This document shows, piece by piece, positions 1 through 13,400 of a stretch of 64,000 nt of DNA (position 1 is its first letter; every line of letters begins with the position of its first letter). The stretch is from Patiria pectinifera (taxonomy: Eukaryota > Echinodermata > Asteroidea > Valvatida > Asterinidae): positions 18,934,699 to 18,998,698 of the forward strand of contig CM057133.1 in assembly GCA_029964075.1 (NCBI GenBank). Reading direction: 5' to 3'. Position numbers and translations under genes: made by a program. Under the pieces are notes generated by a model. The model was not told the origin of the DNA, searched no databases, and saw nothing but the letters and a program-made list of their open reading frames with translations.

Positions 1-15
1 TGAACATAAACAATG

Positions 16-360
16 CAGGCTACAAACTCAACACAATTCATCCTCCTTAATGAACTGACACTTTTTGCCATTCAGCCTCAATCTTCCAAAATCCTCCAAA
101 GCTGCCTGGAGAATTTTTTTGAGGCTTGAGGAGAATTAAATCACATTTAAATCTATGCAACCTGCTTACTTAAAGAGGGTCTAGTAAACTTGGCATTCAC
201 AAAAAAATATAAGCAGGCCATTTATCTTAGTGCTCAGCCCATTATTTAATCCTTACCTTCCAAAATAATTATCCTCTTTGAAAAATGGAGGATTTTGAAG
301 GATTGAGGCTGTATGGCAAAAATGTGTGGCGGATTGTGGAGGATGCACTGTGTCAAGGTC
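16..360. repeat. Foldback repeat, arms about 16-110 and 285-358
   Basis: The left arm (cattcagcctcaat, aaaatcctccaaa) is matched in reverse complement by the right arm (ggattttgaaggattgaggc). Decayed related fragments (ggattgaggc words) continue to about 600. MITE-like; no coding capacity seen. Confidence 0.6.
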
Positions 361-599
361 TAAGGCCGGCCGATGTGTTGTATATGCTCAGCCATGCATA
401 CATTTAGGCCAATATTATACTTGAAATCCTCCGCACTACTCCAGGATGTCACTGGCTCTGCCTCAACATATATTGAGAGTGCTTGCTGAAGGATGTTGCA
501 GGATTGAGGCAGTGGTTATCCCTCCAAGGACCACATTCAAGAAAACAAAAAAACGGATCATTTTCAAGGATTGAGGTTGCATCCAAGCAAAAAAGGGAG

Positions 600-1140
600 T
601 TAGGGTTAGTCTTGCTTATGTGCAAAACATTAATTTAGCTATAATTAGTATCAAACACGCACATTACACGCACTCTGACTTCCACAATTGAAAAATTATA
701 GACTTTGTTTATGTATTACAGTAATGATAATTCTTAAAAGCAACAGAATGCAGTTCATTCCAAAATCTGAAACAGCACATATTTAATTTATTTCTGTTTC
801 CGGGCGCAATTTGTGTAGAATAGATTAACTCTTTTAAAGGTATAGAGTAGATCTTTTGCAGCTATCTAAAAAGTAACTGACAAAAGTATTGTTGAAAGCA
901 TACTTGGTTTAAAGATAGTAATGTCACTAAACTCCCTGTGAAAGTATTCTTCTTCGCAGTTGTCAATTTCAAGAAAAACTAGAAATTGTGGTTGTGAACA
1001 ACCACAGAGCCACAACCACAGAGCTGTTCCCAATATTGATTGTCTATTGGACCGTAAACAAAATGATTTAATGATTTTTCAAAAAGAAACGTCCCGTCAA
1101 ATTCAGAATTCATTAGAAAGGTTAATTACGGTATAAAATT
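600..1140. other. Intron or flanking sequence without recognised features
   Basis: AT-rich sequence with no supported exon. AGAGCTGTTCCCAA at about 1017-1031 recurs at about 3090-3103, so it may mark one edge of the following repeat array. Confidence 0.4.
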
Positions 1141-2870
1141 TACACTGCCGGTAACACCGGAAGTAGGGGTCACATGACCTTGACATACCAATTTTCATCC
1201 ATAACACTTCCCAGTCTGTATACCTGCCAGGTTTGAGGTCAATCGGTCAAATACTACTATAGTTATAAGACTGTAAAGATTGCCTCATTAAATATTCATG
1301 ACGTCATAACATGATAATAATTAAGTGCAAGGTAATAATAATGCAATATAATTATCTGTTAATATAGATTTGTATTAATGTGAAGTAATATAAGTAAAAT
1401 TTGTATTAATTTGTATTATTTGTATTAATATGAGATACGATATAGGGGTCTTAAATTACCACTTCCGGTAAAACCTAAAGTGAAGGTCACGTGACTTATC
1501 AATTTTTATCTATAACACTTCCCTGCCTGTATGTCTATCAAATTTGAGATTTAATCGGTCAAATAGTTCTATAGTTATAAGGCTGTGAAAATTGAATCTA
1601 TAAATAGATGTCACGTGACCCCCGATGGCGTCACGATGACGAAAAGTTTCGGCATACATCTTCATGATGGTTAATCACTATGCTGAGTTTAAAGTTGATC
1701 GGATTTAAAATAATTCCCAAATGGGCTTGTAGAATAAGAACGTGTACAAAACCTATGGGAAAAGTGGAAAAAGAAACTAGAGGTCTATGTCTGTTTGCAA
1801 CAGAAGATAGGGCCTTTCCGCATTATGTTTTTTTTATAAATTGAGGTCATGTTTTTCTGTTTTGTGCAAAACTGTGTGCATTTACCTTTTGTCTAACAAA
1901 CCTCATTCAAAAGGAAATTATATTTTGGCATATTGCATTTGTGAGATACAGCAAAAGTCTTATATATAAAATATATAAATAATCACAAGATGACGTCATG
2001 ATGACGTCAGCGCAATATTTATTTGTAACACATCCCGGCCTGTCCCCATACCAAGTTTCAACCCAATCTAAATTACTGTTGATGAGATATAGGGGCTTAA
2101 AATATACAAACGATGATGTCACATGTCTAATGATGATGTCATTGTAACAATACTTGGCAGTGCTCATTATTTTATTGTGGTTTTAGTCTGTACCAAGTTT
2201 AAAAACAATCGGATTAATGAAAGTGTTAAATTTTGTAAGTAGAATAAAATTGGCAATATTAAAAAAATCTTTTAAAAATCGACCAATGACGTCATCGTGA
2301 CGTCATTCAAGATTTTGTGTACTAGTGTTATTATCTACCCACCCACCAAGTTTCATGACGATCGGACATTCCCTTATATGTGTTTCAAAAAATAGCATTT
2401 TTGCTGACGTCATCATGACGTCACGCATTTAAAAAAAAAATTGTGCATATATCTATTGCCCAGCGAACTTAATACAAAAAGAATTTTGAATTTATCATAT
2501 TGCGTTAGTGAGATATGAAATAACATGATGACGTCATGATGATGTCATCTCAAATTTTATCTAAAACACCTCCCGGTATAACCACATGCTGAGTTTCAAG
2601 CCAATCGGACATACCGTTCTGTAGATATAGGGCTTTGAAATATGCAACTTTGCGATGACGTCACATGACCCTTGATGATGTCATCATGACGTCGCTCGTC
2701 CGCATACATCTATGCTGTATGGACTATGCCTATGCAAACTTTGAACGATATGCAACAAAGTTTAATGGCAAAAGTGGCGTGTAGAATAAACGCGTACAAA
2801 GTCTATGGGCTTTTGAGAAAAAAAAAGAAGAAGAAGAAAGAAAAACTAGAGATCTAGTATATCTATGTCT
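1141..2870 (-). repeat. Left TGACGTCA array (inverted relative to 6.5-11.9 kb)
   Basis: At least seven diverged submonomers, each with a word like AAGTTTCAAGCCAATCGG and flanked by TGACGTCA or close variants. Read on the minus strand it lines up with 6550-7270 almost continuously, including CATAGACTTTGTAC and CGCCACTTTTG at the inner edge. No ORF is supported. The repeat family is not one I recognise. Confidence 0.8.
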
Positions 2871-2906
2871 GTTTGCAACAGAACATAGAAAGAAAAAACT
2901 TAACAA

Positions 2907-3047
2907 AAAGAAAGGCTTTTCCGCACTTTGCGGAAAGCAAAAAAAAAATGGGAACAAAAAGAAAGGCTTTTCCGCAACTTTGCGGAAAAAGCCCCAAAAA
3001 AATGAGAACAAAAAGAAAGGCTTTTTCGCAAATTGCGAAAAAGCAAA
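2907..3047. repeat. Three tandem hairpin modules (GGCTTTTCCGC type)
   Basis: Three units of about 50 bases, each a stem such as GGCTTTTCCGC / GCGGAAAAAGCC with a 4-6 base loop (about 2914-2938, 2965-2993, 3019-3044), linked by A-rich spacers. The same hairpin recurs at 7609-7636 and in reverse at 6428-6485. Confidence 0.75.
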
Positions 3048-3091
3048 AAAAAAGAAAAAAAAAGAAAACATTTTTTTTTAACGAAAACAAG

Positions 3092-3121
3092 AGCTGTTCC
3101 CAATTGAAATTGGGAACAGCT
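3092..3121. repeat. Perfect short palindrome
   Basis: AGCTGTTCCCAATT is followed two bases later by its exact reverse complement, a 14-base-pair stem at the inner edge of the left array. Confidence 0.75.
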
Positions 3122-3271
3122 AACAAGGTAAAATAAGGTCATTTTGAAAGATGCGTTAAGTGACACTTTTTTTTTATAGAAAATTCCCCTAATAGTAGCT
3201 GCAATCGGCTAAAAAAGAACTCGTCTCGGACGCTGATTTCGGGATGCAATTCAAAACATGATTTAGCATTT

Positions 3272-3632
3272 TTCAATTCGGGCGATTCACAATGCAGTGC
3301 GCCACCAAGAGTTTGCAATGGAGAGTCCATTTTTCACGTTTACGGTCGACAAATCATGGTCATTTGAATGAGTGTCAGTAGACAATTTGAGCTGATATGT
3401 TATAGATTGGGGCATAGCATTCTGCCGCCTTACAAAAACACCATGGTGATGAGAAGAAAAGAAAAGGGCAAACAGATCCTCGAATCATATGCTCACGAAC
3501 CGGAAAAACTAACGATTGTAAATGTCCCGCGCTGCGAATTTGTCGACCATTTCCCACAATGCACTGGGAAAAATGAACTTTCCCTGGCAAACTCTTTGCG
3601 GCGCACTGCATTGTAAATAGCCCGAATTGAAA
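3272..3632. repeat. Foldback element with arms of about 50 bp
   Basis: TCAATTCGGGC, AATGCAGTGCGCC and AGAGTTTGCAA at 3273-3320 return in reverse complement at about 3588-3631. The 82-codon plus-strand ORF inside (3368-3616) resembles no protein and overlaps the right arm, so I read the whole as a MITE-like foldback. Confidence 0.65.
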
Positions 3633-4310
3633 CTGAATTCCTAGAATATTGTTTCCTCAGAATAAACAGCATTCAAAGAGCTAAAACTTCATCAGGTTAT
3701 TTGTTTTAAGCAACCGTCTTTAGATTTTGAACACTTTTGCTGCTTCAAATGAAAAGAAAATGCACAAATGACAACTGATCTACCTTAACTTAAAAATAAT
3801 GTTCCCTTTTGTATTGTATACACAGTCGTGTGTGCGTTTCTCCAACAGAGTCGGGTACGTGAATATTCTGTGACTCCCAGCTGAAATTAGTGTGTGAGAA
3901 ATTACGGCGTCGATCATACGCACGTCCAACTAGTTTGTTATGCACATCATATGCACTCTGTGCATGTACGCAAAATTCCAGTTGTTTCAAAAATAATTGG
4001 TTTATTTATGCCCCGTTGAGTGTGAAATGATTGTTACTGTGTTTTATTCGCATTAAATATGCGCTGAAAGGTAGAACAAATTGCTTTCAATTTTATAGTC
4101 AGCACTGATTACACTATTTAAAGTCATAAAAAACAAGGGCACTCAGCAAAAACGTTTGTGCTTACAAGTATTGTTTAAATTTGTCTCAGTCGAATATTTA
4201 TAAAAGGGGTGCTTACTTTTTGATGACTTAAAGTCACTTTGTGATTACTGCCCCAGGCCAACGGAGTACAACCAATAAAATTCCAAAGTGATTCAAAATG
4301 TATAGTCTAC

Positions 4311-4489
4311 CTCAGACGTATATTCCTGATCTTGAAACTGATCAATGCTGCCAGAAGCTCTCTTGACAGAAGACATGTCCATGGCGTAGATATTGAAAAT
4401 GATGGTTTCTTCAAGACTTTCATCATCTGTTGAAGAATCTACAGTGGCAGCACCACCAGACAAAGCAGGCCAGGCAGATTTCATCAACC
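4311..4489 (-). CDS. Gene B exon 20: linker and KH-like start after macro 2
   Basis: A 179-nt exon, phase 1 in and phase 0 out, with GACAG acceptor and GAG|GTAGAC donor. It reads [15 protein letters not shown], an acidic linker (STDDESLEE), then [19 protein letters not shown], resembling the KH-like segment after the last macro domain of PARP14. The phase-0 exit matches the phase-0 entry of the gene A WWE exon. No later exon was found in bases 1-4310. Confidence 0.72.
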
Positions 4490-7400
4490 CTGTCATCCAA
4501 ACATGGATAGTAACACATATCAAATGTACTTAAAGAGAAAAAAAATCCAATTTGTTCAACCTGTTTGTATTAGGCAAGAGGTAAAAAACGACTATGAAAT
4601 CTTCAATCATCCACGACATGCTTACTTGAATCGTAATATGTTTCAGGGACTTATATTTCCTTTTATGATTATCCGAGTTTATTACCATATTCATATGCAC
4701 GGCCGTAATAGTGTTACAGATGTTTCAGGACGAAATATAACATAAATTTTGTAGTTTTCTACTGCGATGGATTCTCTTTTTAGGTGCGGGGTCGCAGCTC
4801 TACAAATCGCCATGTCTCTCTGTTAGTCAGTTAGTTAGTAACAAACATTGACATTGTCTATTGCTCCTACATATTTTGACTGATTTCAACAAAACTTTGT
4901 CAAAAGTATCAGTAGCCCACCCCACCCAATTTAATCATGTAATACATGATTAAATTGGGGTCTAAGGTTAACAATGGGTCACAAAACTGATATTATTACT
5001 TAAAACACTACTCCTTCCAGAAACTACATGGCACTATCACATGACTCATGCATGAACAAAATTTGTTGGCCCGCAGCTTCCGAGATATTTCCGATTGAGC
5101 TTGTTTGGAAACATTTCAAGTCGATTCAATACTTGACAAGCAGTCAATTAGCAAACATTAAGTACCGAAATAGTTTTTGTTTTATTCAGGCGCTGTTTTA
5201 AGGATGTAGCTAGCAACAAGGTATTTACCCAAGCCTTTTGACAGCAAACCTTTTTGCTCTCTGTACGAAGTGCCAATCAGAGCATCTTGAAATCCAGAAG
5301 CCATGTCTCGCTGGAATATGACTAGACGGATGAGACGAAGATGTTGAGGCTTCTTACGGACTGCAAATTCAACAATAGCTGTCAACATGGTACTGGCGCA
5401 GTCTGCCACTGACCGACCAGCTTGGCGTGAACAGAAAAGGAATTCCGTGAATTAATTTGAATGTTTCAATTAATAGAATTCAATACAGATCAGTGGCTAT
5501 ATACAACAGCACCCGTATACTATAATTTCATGTTTTATAGTTTTTCGTTCAAGTTGAAAAAGTGATCAGCCTATCTTGTCCACAGCTCCTTTTATACTAC
5601 GTTAGAAATTTGATGCATGATAAGGACAATTGCATTTATAGAAGGTGGAAATGCCTGAAAATTGAAAAATTATTAAATCTTTAAAACTGCAAGCATCTCA
5701 ACTTCAAAAGGGGTATTTAATTAAAGGGGACAACAAGACCTTCCACTTGAGTGATGAGGCAGTGAGGGGCTGTCCATAAAGTGCGTACGCACGAGATGGG
5801 GGTTATTAACATTGCATGTATCATGCGTACACAGGAGGATGGTTTTGTAAGGACACAAGTGATAATTAGCTTTTAATAAACTGTCATAAAATCAATGTAA
5901 TTTCTCAGATTTAATACCCTACCAGGACCAGCTTTTAGTTTTAAGCATAGAAAATCATTATCCTTCACCCCCACTATTTAAATTTCTTCCTGATGCCACT
6001 GCCAGCCAACACCTATCGAGGTCATTAAACTTCAGAGACAGCAAAATTTTACAAAATGCGATTGTGATACGGCTTTTTTTTTCATTTTTGGTCAAGTAGA
6101 GAGATTCAAGTTTTTTTTTTTTATCATTCCACAGCAAATTCTGCAACCTAACGCGGACTTCTCTTTAATCTGACAACAATATTTTTGAAAATTTGAGCAG
6201 CATCTTTTAGTAGAAAATACGAATTTCGTGCGCATTTTACAGTTCAGAATCAGTACAGAAATGCCTTAGCAATCCAGCCACACTCTCTATTTGGCCCAAA
6301 ACAGTGATGATGTGTACGAATTTATGCAATTTATGACAAATGAAACCGAAAACAGTTGCACTTTTGTAGACGTGCAAGTTGTGGTTCAAGCTCACCTTGC
6401 ATGCATACAAAAGTGCAACCTTTTTGGCTCGCAATTTGCGAAAAAGCCTTTCTTTTTGTGTTCTGAGTTTTTGGCTTTTTCGCAAGTTAGCCTTGGTTTC
6501 TGTTCTGATTTTTTCTCTCCCTACTTTCTTCTTTTTGTTCCATGCAAAATCCCATAGACTTTGTACACGATTTTAGTACACGCCACTTTTGGCATTGCAC
6601 TTTGTCATATATCATTCAAATTAAGTATATGCATTGTCCTTAATGGCAAAGTTGTGTTCTGAAGAGTGACGTCATGATTACGTCATCAAAGGTCACGTGA
6701 CGTCATCACAAATGTGCATAGGCCTATTTTGAAGTCCTATATCGTAGTCCTATAATGCTATAGGTAAAAATGAGGTGACGTCATGATGACGTCATGATGC
6801 GATTTTATATGAATATTTGAATTTTTGACCTTTTAGCCATATCTCACGAACACAACATGCAAAATTCAAAATTCTTTTTGTATTTGGTGTGTTAGGTAAT
6901 AGGTATATGCACACAATTTTGAAAAGTGTGTGATGTCATCATGACGTCATCAAAATGCAATTTTGCAAAACGCATGTTTGGGAAGATCCGATCGTCATGA
7001 AACTTATTGGGTAAGTAGATAATGGTACAAGTATCCAAAGTCCGAAGTGACGACACGATGACGTCATCATTTGATTTTTTAATATTTATAATTTCATTCT
7101 GCATCCAAAATTGCACGCTTCCTTTAATCGGATTGACTTTAAACGTGGTTAAAACCAAGACCACGATGACAAAATGTGCATTGAGGATGGTTTTCAAGAT
7201 GACGTCATCGCAGGGCATGTGACGTCATGTGACAAATCTTTATTTCAAATCCCACAAACAAATTCCCATAATTTTTGTACACGCCACTTTTGGCATTGAA
7301 CTTTTTCATACATCATTAAAATTAAGCATATGCATTTTCCTTAGGGAAAAGTTGTGTCCCGAAGAGTGACGTCATGATTACGTAATCATTGGTCACATGA

Positions 7401-10400
7401 CGTCATCACACACGTGCATATTTTGAAGCCCTATATCTACAGAACGGTAAGTCCGATTGGGTTGAAACTCGGTATTTAGGTAGGCCGGGAAGCGTTATAG
7501 GCAAAACTTGAGGTGACGTCATGATGACGTCATGGTGCGATTTTATATGAATTTTGAATTTTTGGACCTTTTAGCCATATCGCAAGAACACAACATGCAA
7601 AATTCATTGGCTTTTCCGCTAAACAGCGGAAAAGCCTTTGTTTTTGTTCTGATTTTTTTGTTCTTCTTTTTGATCTTTTTGGGTCCACCCCAAATCCCAT
7701 TGACTTTGTACACGTTTTTGGTGTGACCAACTTTTGACCTAAAACGTGACCAACTTTTGACCTAAAACAAAGTCCTATTCCAATGAAACTTATCTCAGGT
7801 AAAGACCTTATAGTGAAGTTGTGTCTCGAAGATTGACGTCATGATTTTACGTCATCATGGGTCACGTGACGTCATCACAAACGTGCATATTTTGCAGGCC
7901 TATATCTACAGAACTGTAAGTACGATTGGGTTGAAACTCGGTATGTTGGTACACCGGGATGTGTTATAGGTAAAAATTGAGGTGACGTCATAATGACGTC
8001 ATTGTGGGATTTTATATTAATAGTTTTGGACCTTTAAGCCATATCTCACGAACGCAACATGCAAAATTGAAAATTCTTGTTGTTTTATGTTTGTTAGGTA
8101 ACATGTGTTTGACCAAAATTTAGAAAAAAAGTGTGACGTCACGATGACGTAATCAAAAATGCCATCTTTGAAAACACATATAAGGGAAGGCCCAGTCGTC
8201 ATGAAACTTGGTGGATAGATAGATGGTGTCACAAGTATGCAAAATCTAAAATGACATCACCATGACGTCATCGGTTGTTTCTTATGATTTTTAAAAATAT
8301 TTAGAATTTTATTATACTTACAAAATTGTACACTTTGTTTCACTGGATTAACGTCAAACTTAGTGCACATCAACACCACAAAAACAAATTTGTACACTGA
8401 CCGGTATTGTTACGATGACGTCATCATGGGACACGTAACGTCATCACAAACGTACATATTTTGAAGTCCTATATGTACAGAACAAAAAGTCCGATGGGTT
8501 CAAACTCGGTATGTCGGTAGATCGTGATTTGTTATAGATAAAAAATGAGGTGACGTCATGATGACGTAATCGTGCGATTTTATATGAAGTTTTGTTTTTT
8601 TGGATCTTTAAGCCGTATCTCACGAACGCAACATGCAAAATTCAAAGTTTCTTTTGTATTTAGTTTGTTAGGTAATAGGTATATACAAAATATTTTTTTA
8701 ATTTGTGACGTCACGATGACATCATCAAAAACGCGATTTTTCAAAACATATAACAGCACTTCCCATCGTCCTGAAACTTTATGGATAGGTAGATAATGTC
8801 ACAAGAATGTACAATTCGAAATGACGTCACCATGACGTTATCGGTTGATATTTGTATGATTTTTTTAATATTTAAGATTTGATTCCGCTTACAAAATTTT
8901 ACACCTTCTTTCAAGACCCCAATGAAAACATGTGCATTGACAAGTGTTGTTACGATGACGTCATCGCGGGACATATGACGTCATGTTAAAAGGTGTAAAT
9001 TTTAAAGTCCTATAATGTGAAGAATTTAGTCCTGTACTAAACTACGGTATCTTCTTGCATATGGACAAAACACCCCCCCTAAAAAAAAAAAAATACGGAA
9101 AAGCCCTATGTTCTGTTCATCGAACAGACATAGCTCTAGTTATGTTTGTATTTGGTTTGTTAGGTAATAGGTATATGCACACAATTTTGAACGAGTGTGT
9201 GACGTCATCATAACGTCATCAAAAATGCAATTTTTGTAAAACGCGTATAGGGTGGTGGGTGGATAGATAATGGTACTAGTATGCAAAGTTCGAAGTGACG
9301 TCACGATGACGTCATTGGTTAATTTTTTATGATTTTTTTAATTTTAAAATTGTATTTTGGTTCCAAAATTGTACACTTCCTTTCACTTGATTGACTTCAA
9401 ACTTGATACAAACCAAATACACAATGACAAAATGTGCATTGACATGTGTTGTCAAGATGACGTCATCGCAGGGCATGTGACGTCATGTGATAAAGCTTTA
9501 TTTTTGGAATTATTCTAAGCATTTTGAACAACCTTTAACCGTATCAAGCACTCTCAAAAGTGACTGCAAAAGGGTAAACATAACATAAACATTTGTTAAA
9601 TGCGAAAAAGCCATATGTTCTGTTCGAACAGACATAGCTCTAGTTTTTTTTTGGGGGGGGGGTTTTCTTTTTTTGTCAAAACTCCCATAGACTTTGTGCA
9701 CGATTTTAGTACACGCCACTTTGGCATTGAACTTCATTCAAATTAAGCATATGCTTTGTCCTTATGGCAAAATTGTGTCCTAAAGAGTGACGTCATGATT
9801 ACGTCATCAGGGGACACGTGCCGTCATCACAAACGTGCATAATTGCAAGTCCTATATCTACAGAACAGTAAGTCTGGTTGGGATAAAACTTGGTAGACCG
9901 GGATGTGGGTAGACCGGGATGTGTATAGATTAAAAAAAAATAAGGTGACATCATGATGACCTCATCATACGATTTTATAAGAATGTTTTAATTTTTGGAC
10001 CTTTTATCCATATCTCACGAACGCAACATGCAAAATTCAAAATTCTTTTTTTTTATTTGGTTTGTTAGGCAATATGTACAGTAAACTCCGGCTAAGACGG
10101 CACTCTCGGGACCAGAGAATTTGTGACGGATTACGCGAATGTCGGCTTCTGCTGCAAGTCGTCATTTTGCCGACTTACACAAATACACAAATTGAATCAT
10201 GGAGTGAAAAAAATCTATTGAATTAATGGCCTATGCGCATCTTTATCTGGATCATGCAAACAAGATTCATGGCTAAAATTCAAAGGCTTTGATTTACCCT
10301 GGTTTACTTCTGCATCCATGGTTGATTCCAGCAAATATATCCTCAATGTTTATCATCACAAACAGGCTGTGGTATTGATCACAGAAAGTCATGCATGTAC

Positions 10401-13400
10401 ATGTATGTACGTACGAAGCAAAGACTGCGCGGCCGGCTAGCGTTCGCTTGCATACTGTACGTCCATGTACATGTGGTGTACATTGAGCACGTACGTACGT
10501 GTACAGTCACGAATCAAATGTGTGCATGGTACTGGTACAATAAGGGGTCCCCAAAATGAACAGAGCGCATGCGTGCAGTCGAGAGGGGGTACTGGTATTG
10601 ATGTGCTATCGGGAAAACCCCTTTTTGATCGCGCATGTGCATCAATCATAGTCTATGTAATAGGCCACGGCGAATGCCGTGGTCTATTATGCGCGAACAG
10701 ATTTGCTGAGTAATTAGGCAAGACCCCGCGTCTTGACTTCCTAGATTTTGACCAATCAGCAGGCGCTTTCAATAGGTTTATCGGGTCTTCGGTCATTCAC
10801 CCGTTGCGCGTCATAGACATGGATTTAAAGAAAAAATCTCACGGCGCGCGGCGCTTGGATCATGTTACGCGAATGCGCTCCCGGCTGTTGTTGTATTACA
10901 AAACGCTGCATACGAATTGACCAATCACAGCGTTAGTCCTGATTTTGGGATGAAATGATGTCACGATTTATTAAGGTCGTCTCCGATTGGCTGGCGCGCG
11001 GCTTGCATAAATCTGCATGCTTTGACATATCAGACGTTAGAGAGGGGATGGCTCCGTGGATAACGGGTGATACTCAGACTACATCAATCACGGGCCGCGC
11101 CATAAATGTCGGACTTTTCACTCGCCACTTCTTGCAAACCGCAGAGCACGATGCCGACTTATACAGAGGAATTTGTGTGGTTTTGAGGAAATGGGACTGT
11201 AAGTAACACGCCGATATAGGCGAAATGGCGGCTTACAAAGTCCGGCTTAGAAATAAAAATGTCAATGGAAATGCATAAGAGACAATAGGGACTTTCGTCA
11301 GACGCCGATTTAAGCGATATGACGGTTTATACGTTGTCGGTTTAGCCGGAGTTTACTGATATTTGCATAACATTTTTTAAAAATTAGTGACGTCATCAAA
11401 AATGCGATTTTTCAAAACACATATAAGGAAAGGTTCGATCGTCATGAAACTTTGTGGGTAGGTAGATAATGGTACTATAATGCTAAGTCCAAAGAGCCGT
11501 CACAATGACGCCATCGGTTGATTTTTTATGATTTTTTTAAAAATATTCATAATTTTATTCTGCTTCCAAAATTGCACACTTCCTTTCATCGGATTGACTG
11601 TAAACTTGGTTCAAACTAAGACCACAATGACAAAATGTGCATTGAGAGGGGTTTCAAGATGACGTCATCGCAGGGCATGTGACGTCATGTGATAAAGCTT
11701 TATATTTGGAATTATTCTAAGCATTGTGAACATCCTTTAACTGTATTAAACACTCGAAAAAGTGACTGCAAACGACAAACATAGCATAAACATTTATAAA
11801 ATGCAAAAAGCCCTGTGTTCTGATTTCAATCAGACATACAGCTCTAGTTTTTTGGTACCATTTGTCATAAATTGCATAATTTTGTACACATTATCACTGT
11901 TTTGGGCCAAGCAAAGAGTATGGCTGGGTTGCTAAGGAATTTCTGCACTGGTCAGTTGTAGTTTGAGCAAGATGTGCCCAGTAGTCTTTGAGTAAGACAA
12001 AAAAAGTATTGAGGGGGGATTTTCTTTGTTGGTTGAGTGTAGTTTGGCGATAACTAACTACACAATCGCCAATAAAAAGGCTGCTTTAATTAGCCGGCAA
12101 GCATAGCACATTTGTAATGCTTTGAAATGTACATGTGAAGTACAATAGGGGAGGGTACAGTACATACTTTATGGACGACCCCTAAGATGGAAAATGATTA
12201 ATTGTTTTTTGTCAATAAACTATTAAGGGTAATCATTTTGGCACCTTGTTTTATATGTAAAATGCAAGAGTTATTTTGAGTTTTTATTTTAAGGCAGGGA
12301 ACTTCAGATGCAAGGTACTGAAAGGTCTTTTTTATGCGAGTTACCAAATAAGAAACTCATCTCCAAACCATGAGAAAGGTGTTTTGTTGGCCTTTTTTAT
12401 TTCATGGTTTATTCACTTAACTTCATGAGATCTATTGTGAGAAAAATCCAACCTTAATGATTTAAGTAGAATAACTGCACAGAGTTGACAAAAGACCCCC
12501 TCTAAATGTAACGCAAGTCGCCATGGAAGTGCCCTTAAAAATCATCTTAATTACCTGTGCCCAAAGCTGGGAATGAAACTGATTTCACTTTCTTATCCTC
12601 TGCCTGCTTCAGGGTCTTGAACACAATAGCTTTAATGTCTTCCGGAGTTTGAGGAGTAACGACATGGCAAATAGAACTGCACTGAAGTGAACCACCAGCA
12701 GTCCAATAGATCAGTTTCTTCGGGTCTGTTGACATGTTGTACAGCGAAAATGCAAAAGATATGGTTAATATTAATATAAATAATCTTTACATGTTTAAAT
12801 GCTTTTGGACTTATGCAAGAGAATGTGTACACTGAAAAAAAATTGTAAATAGTGAAAGCCGATGCATGCAAGCTGTGGAGACAGGGCATAGGGTCTGCAA
12901 ACCATGGTTTCTGTATGTTGCAAACATGGACAAAAAGATTATTTTAAAGGCAAGCTCAAAAGAAGGTCCCTTCAAATGGCCGAATTTCATATGGATGCCA
13001 TAACTCTAATTTCAAAGAGATTTTGAGGCCTGAAGGTGTAATTTTATTCATCTTCAAAGTAAATGGCAGAGTCACAGGTGTTAGGAGGTCATCACTCAAC
13101 TTATTTATTTGTGATGAGTTATACAGTGTTTCAACCTACTCCACACTGAAACTTCTGGGGAATAATAAAATGCTTTCAGAGATTTTTGAACTTGAACAAA
13201 TATTTGAAAAACCATGTTCCTTGTAGTCTCATACGTAAGGCACCATGTATTCTTAAAATAACGATCATTCTAAGCTAATATCACATAAATTCCTGTGGGT
13301 ATCCTCCTTGCAGATACCCAACATTAGCATCAGAAACAGTGAAATCCATGACAATCTTTATTGCTTTTCAGAGGGTTTAAATTTCTGAGTGTTCCATGCC

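Noticed and set aside
2730-3166. Overlapping Lys- or Phe-rich open frames
   Set aside because: They come from A-rich spacers and tandem hairpins of the repeat array; no protein family likeness.
3368-3616. 82-codon plus-strand ORF
   Set aside because: It lies in a foldback element and its end overlaps the inverted arm; not protein-like.
6550-9500. A CRISPR-like regular array
   Set aside because: Unit lengths vary, repeats are diverged palindromes with related spacers, and the genome is clearly eukaryotic.
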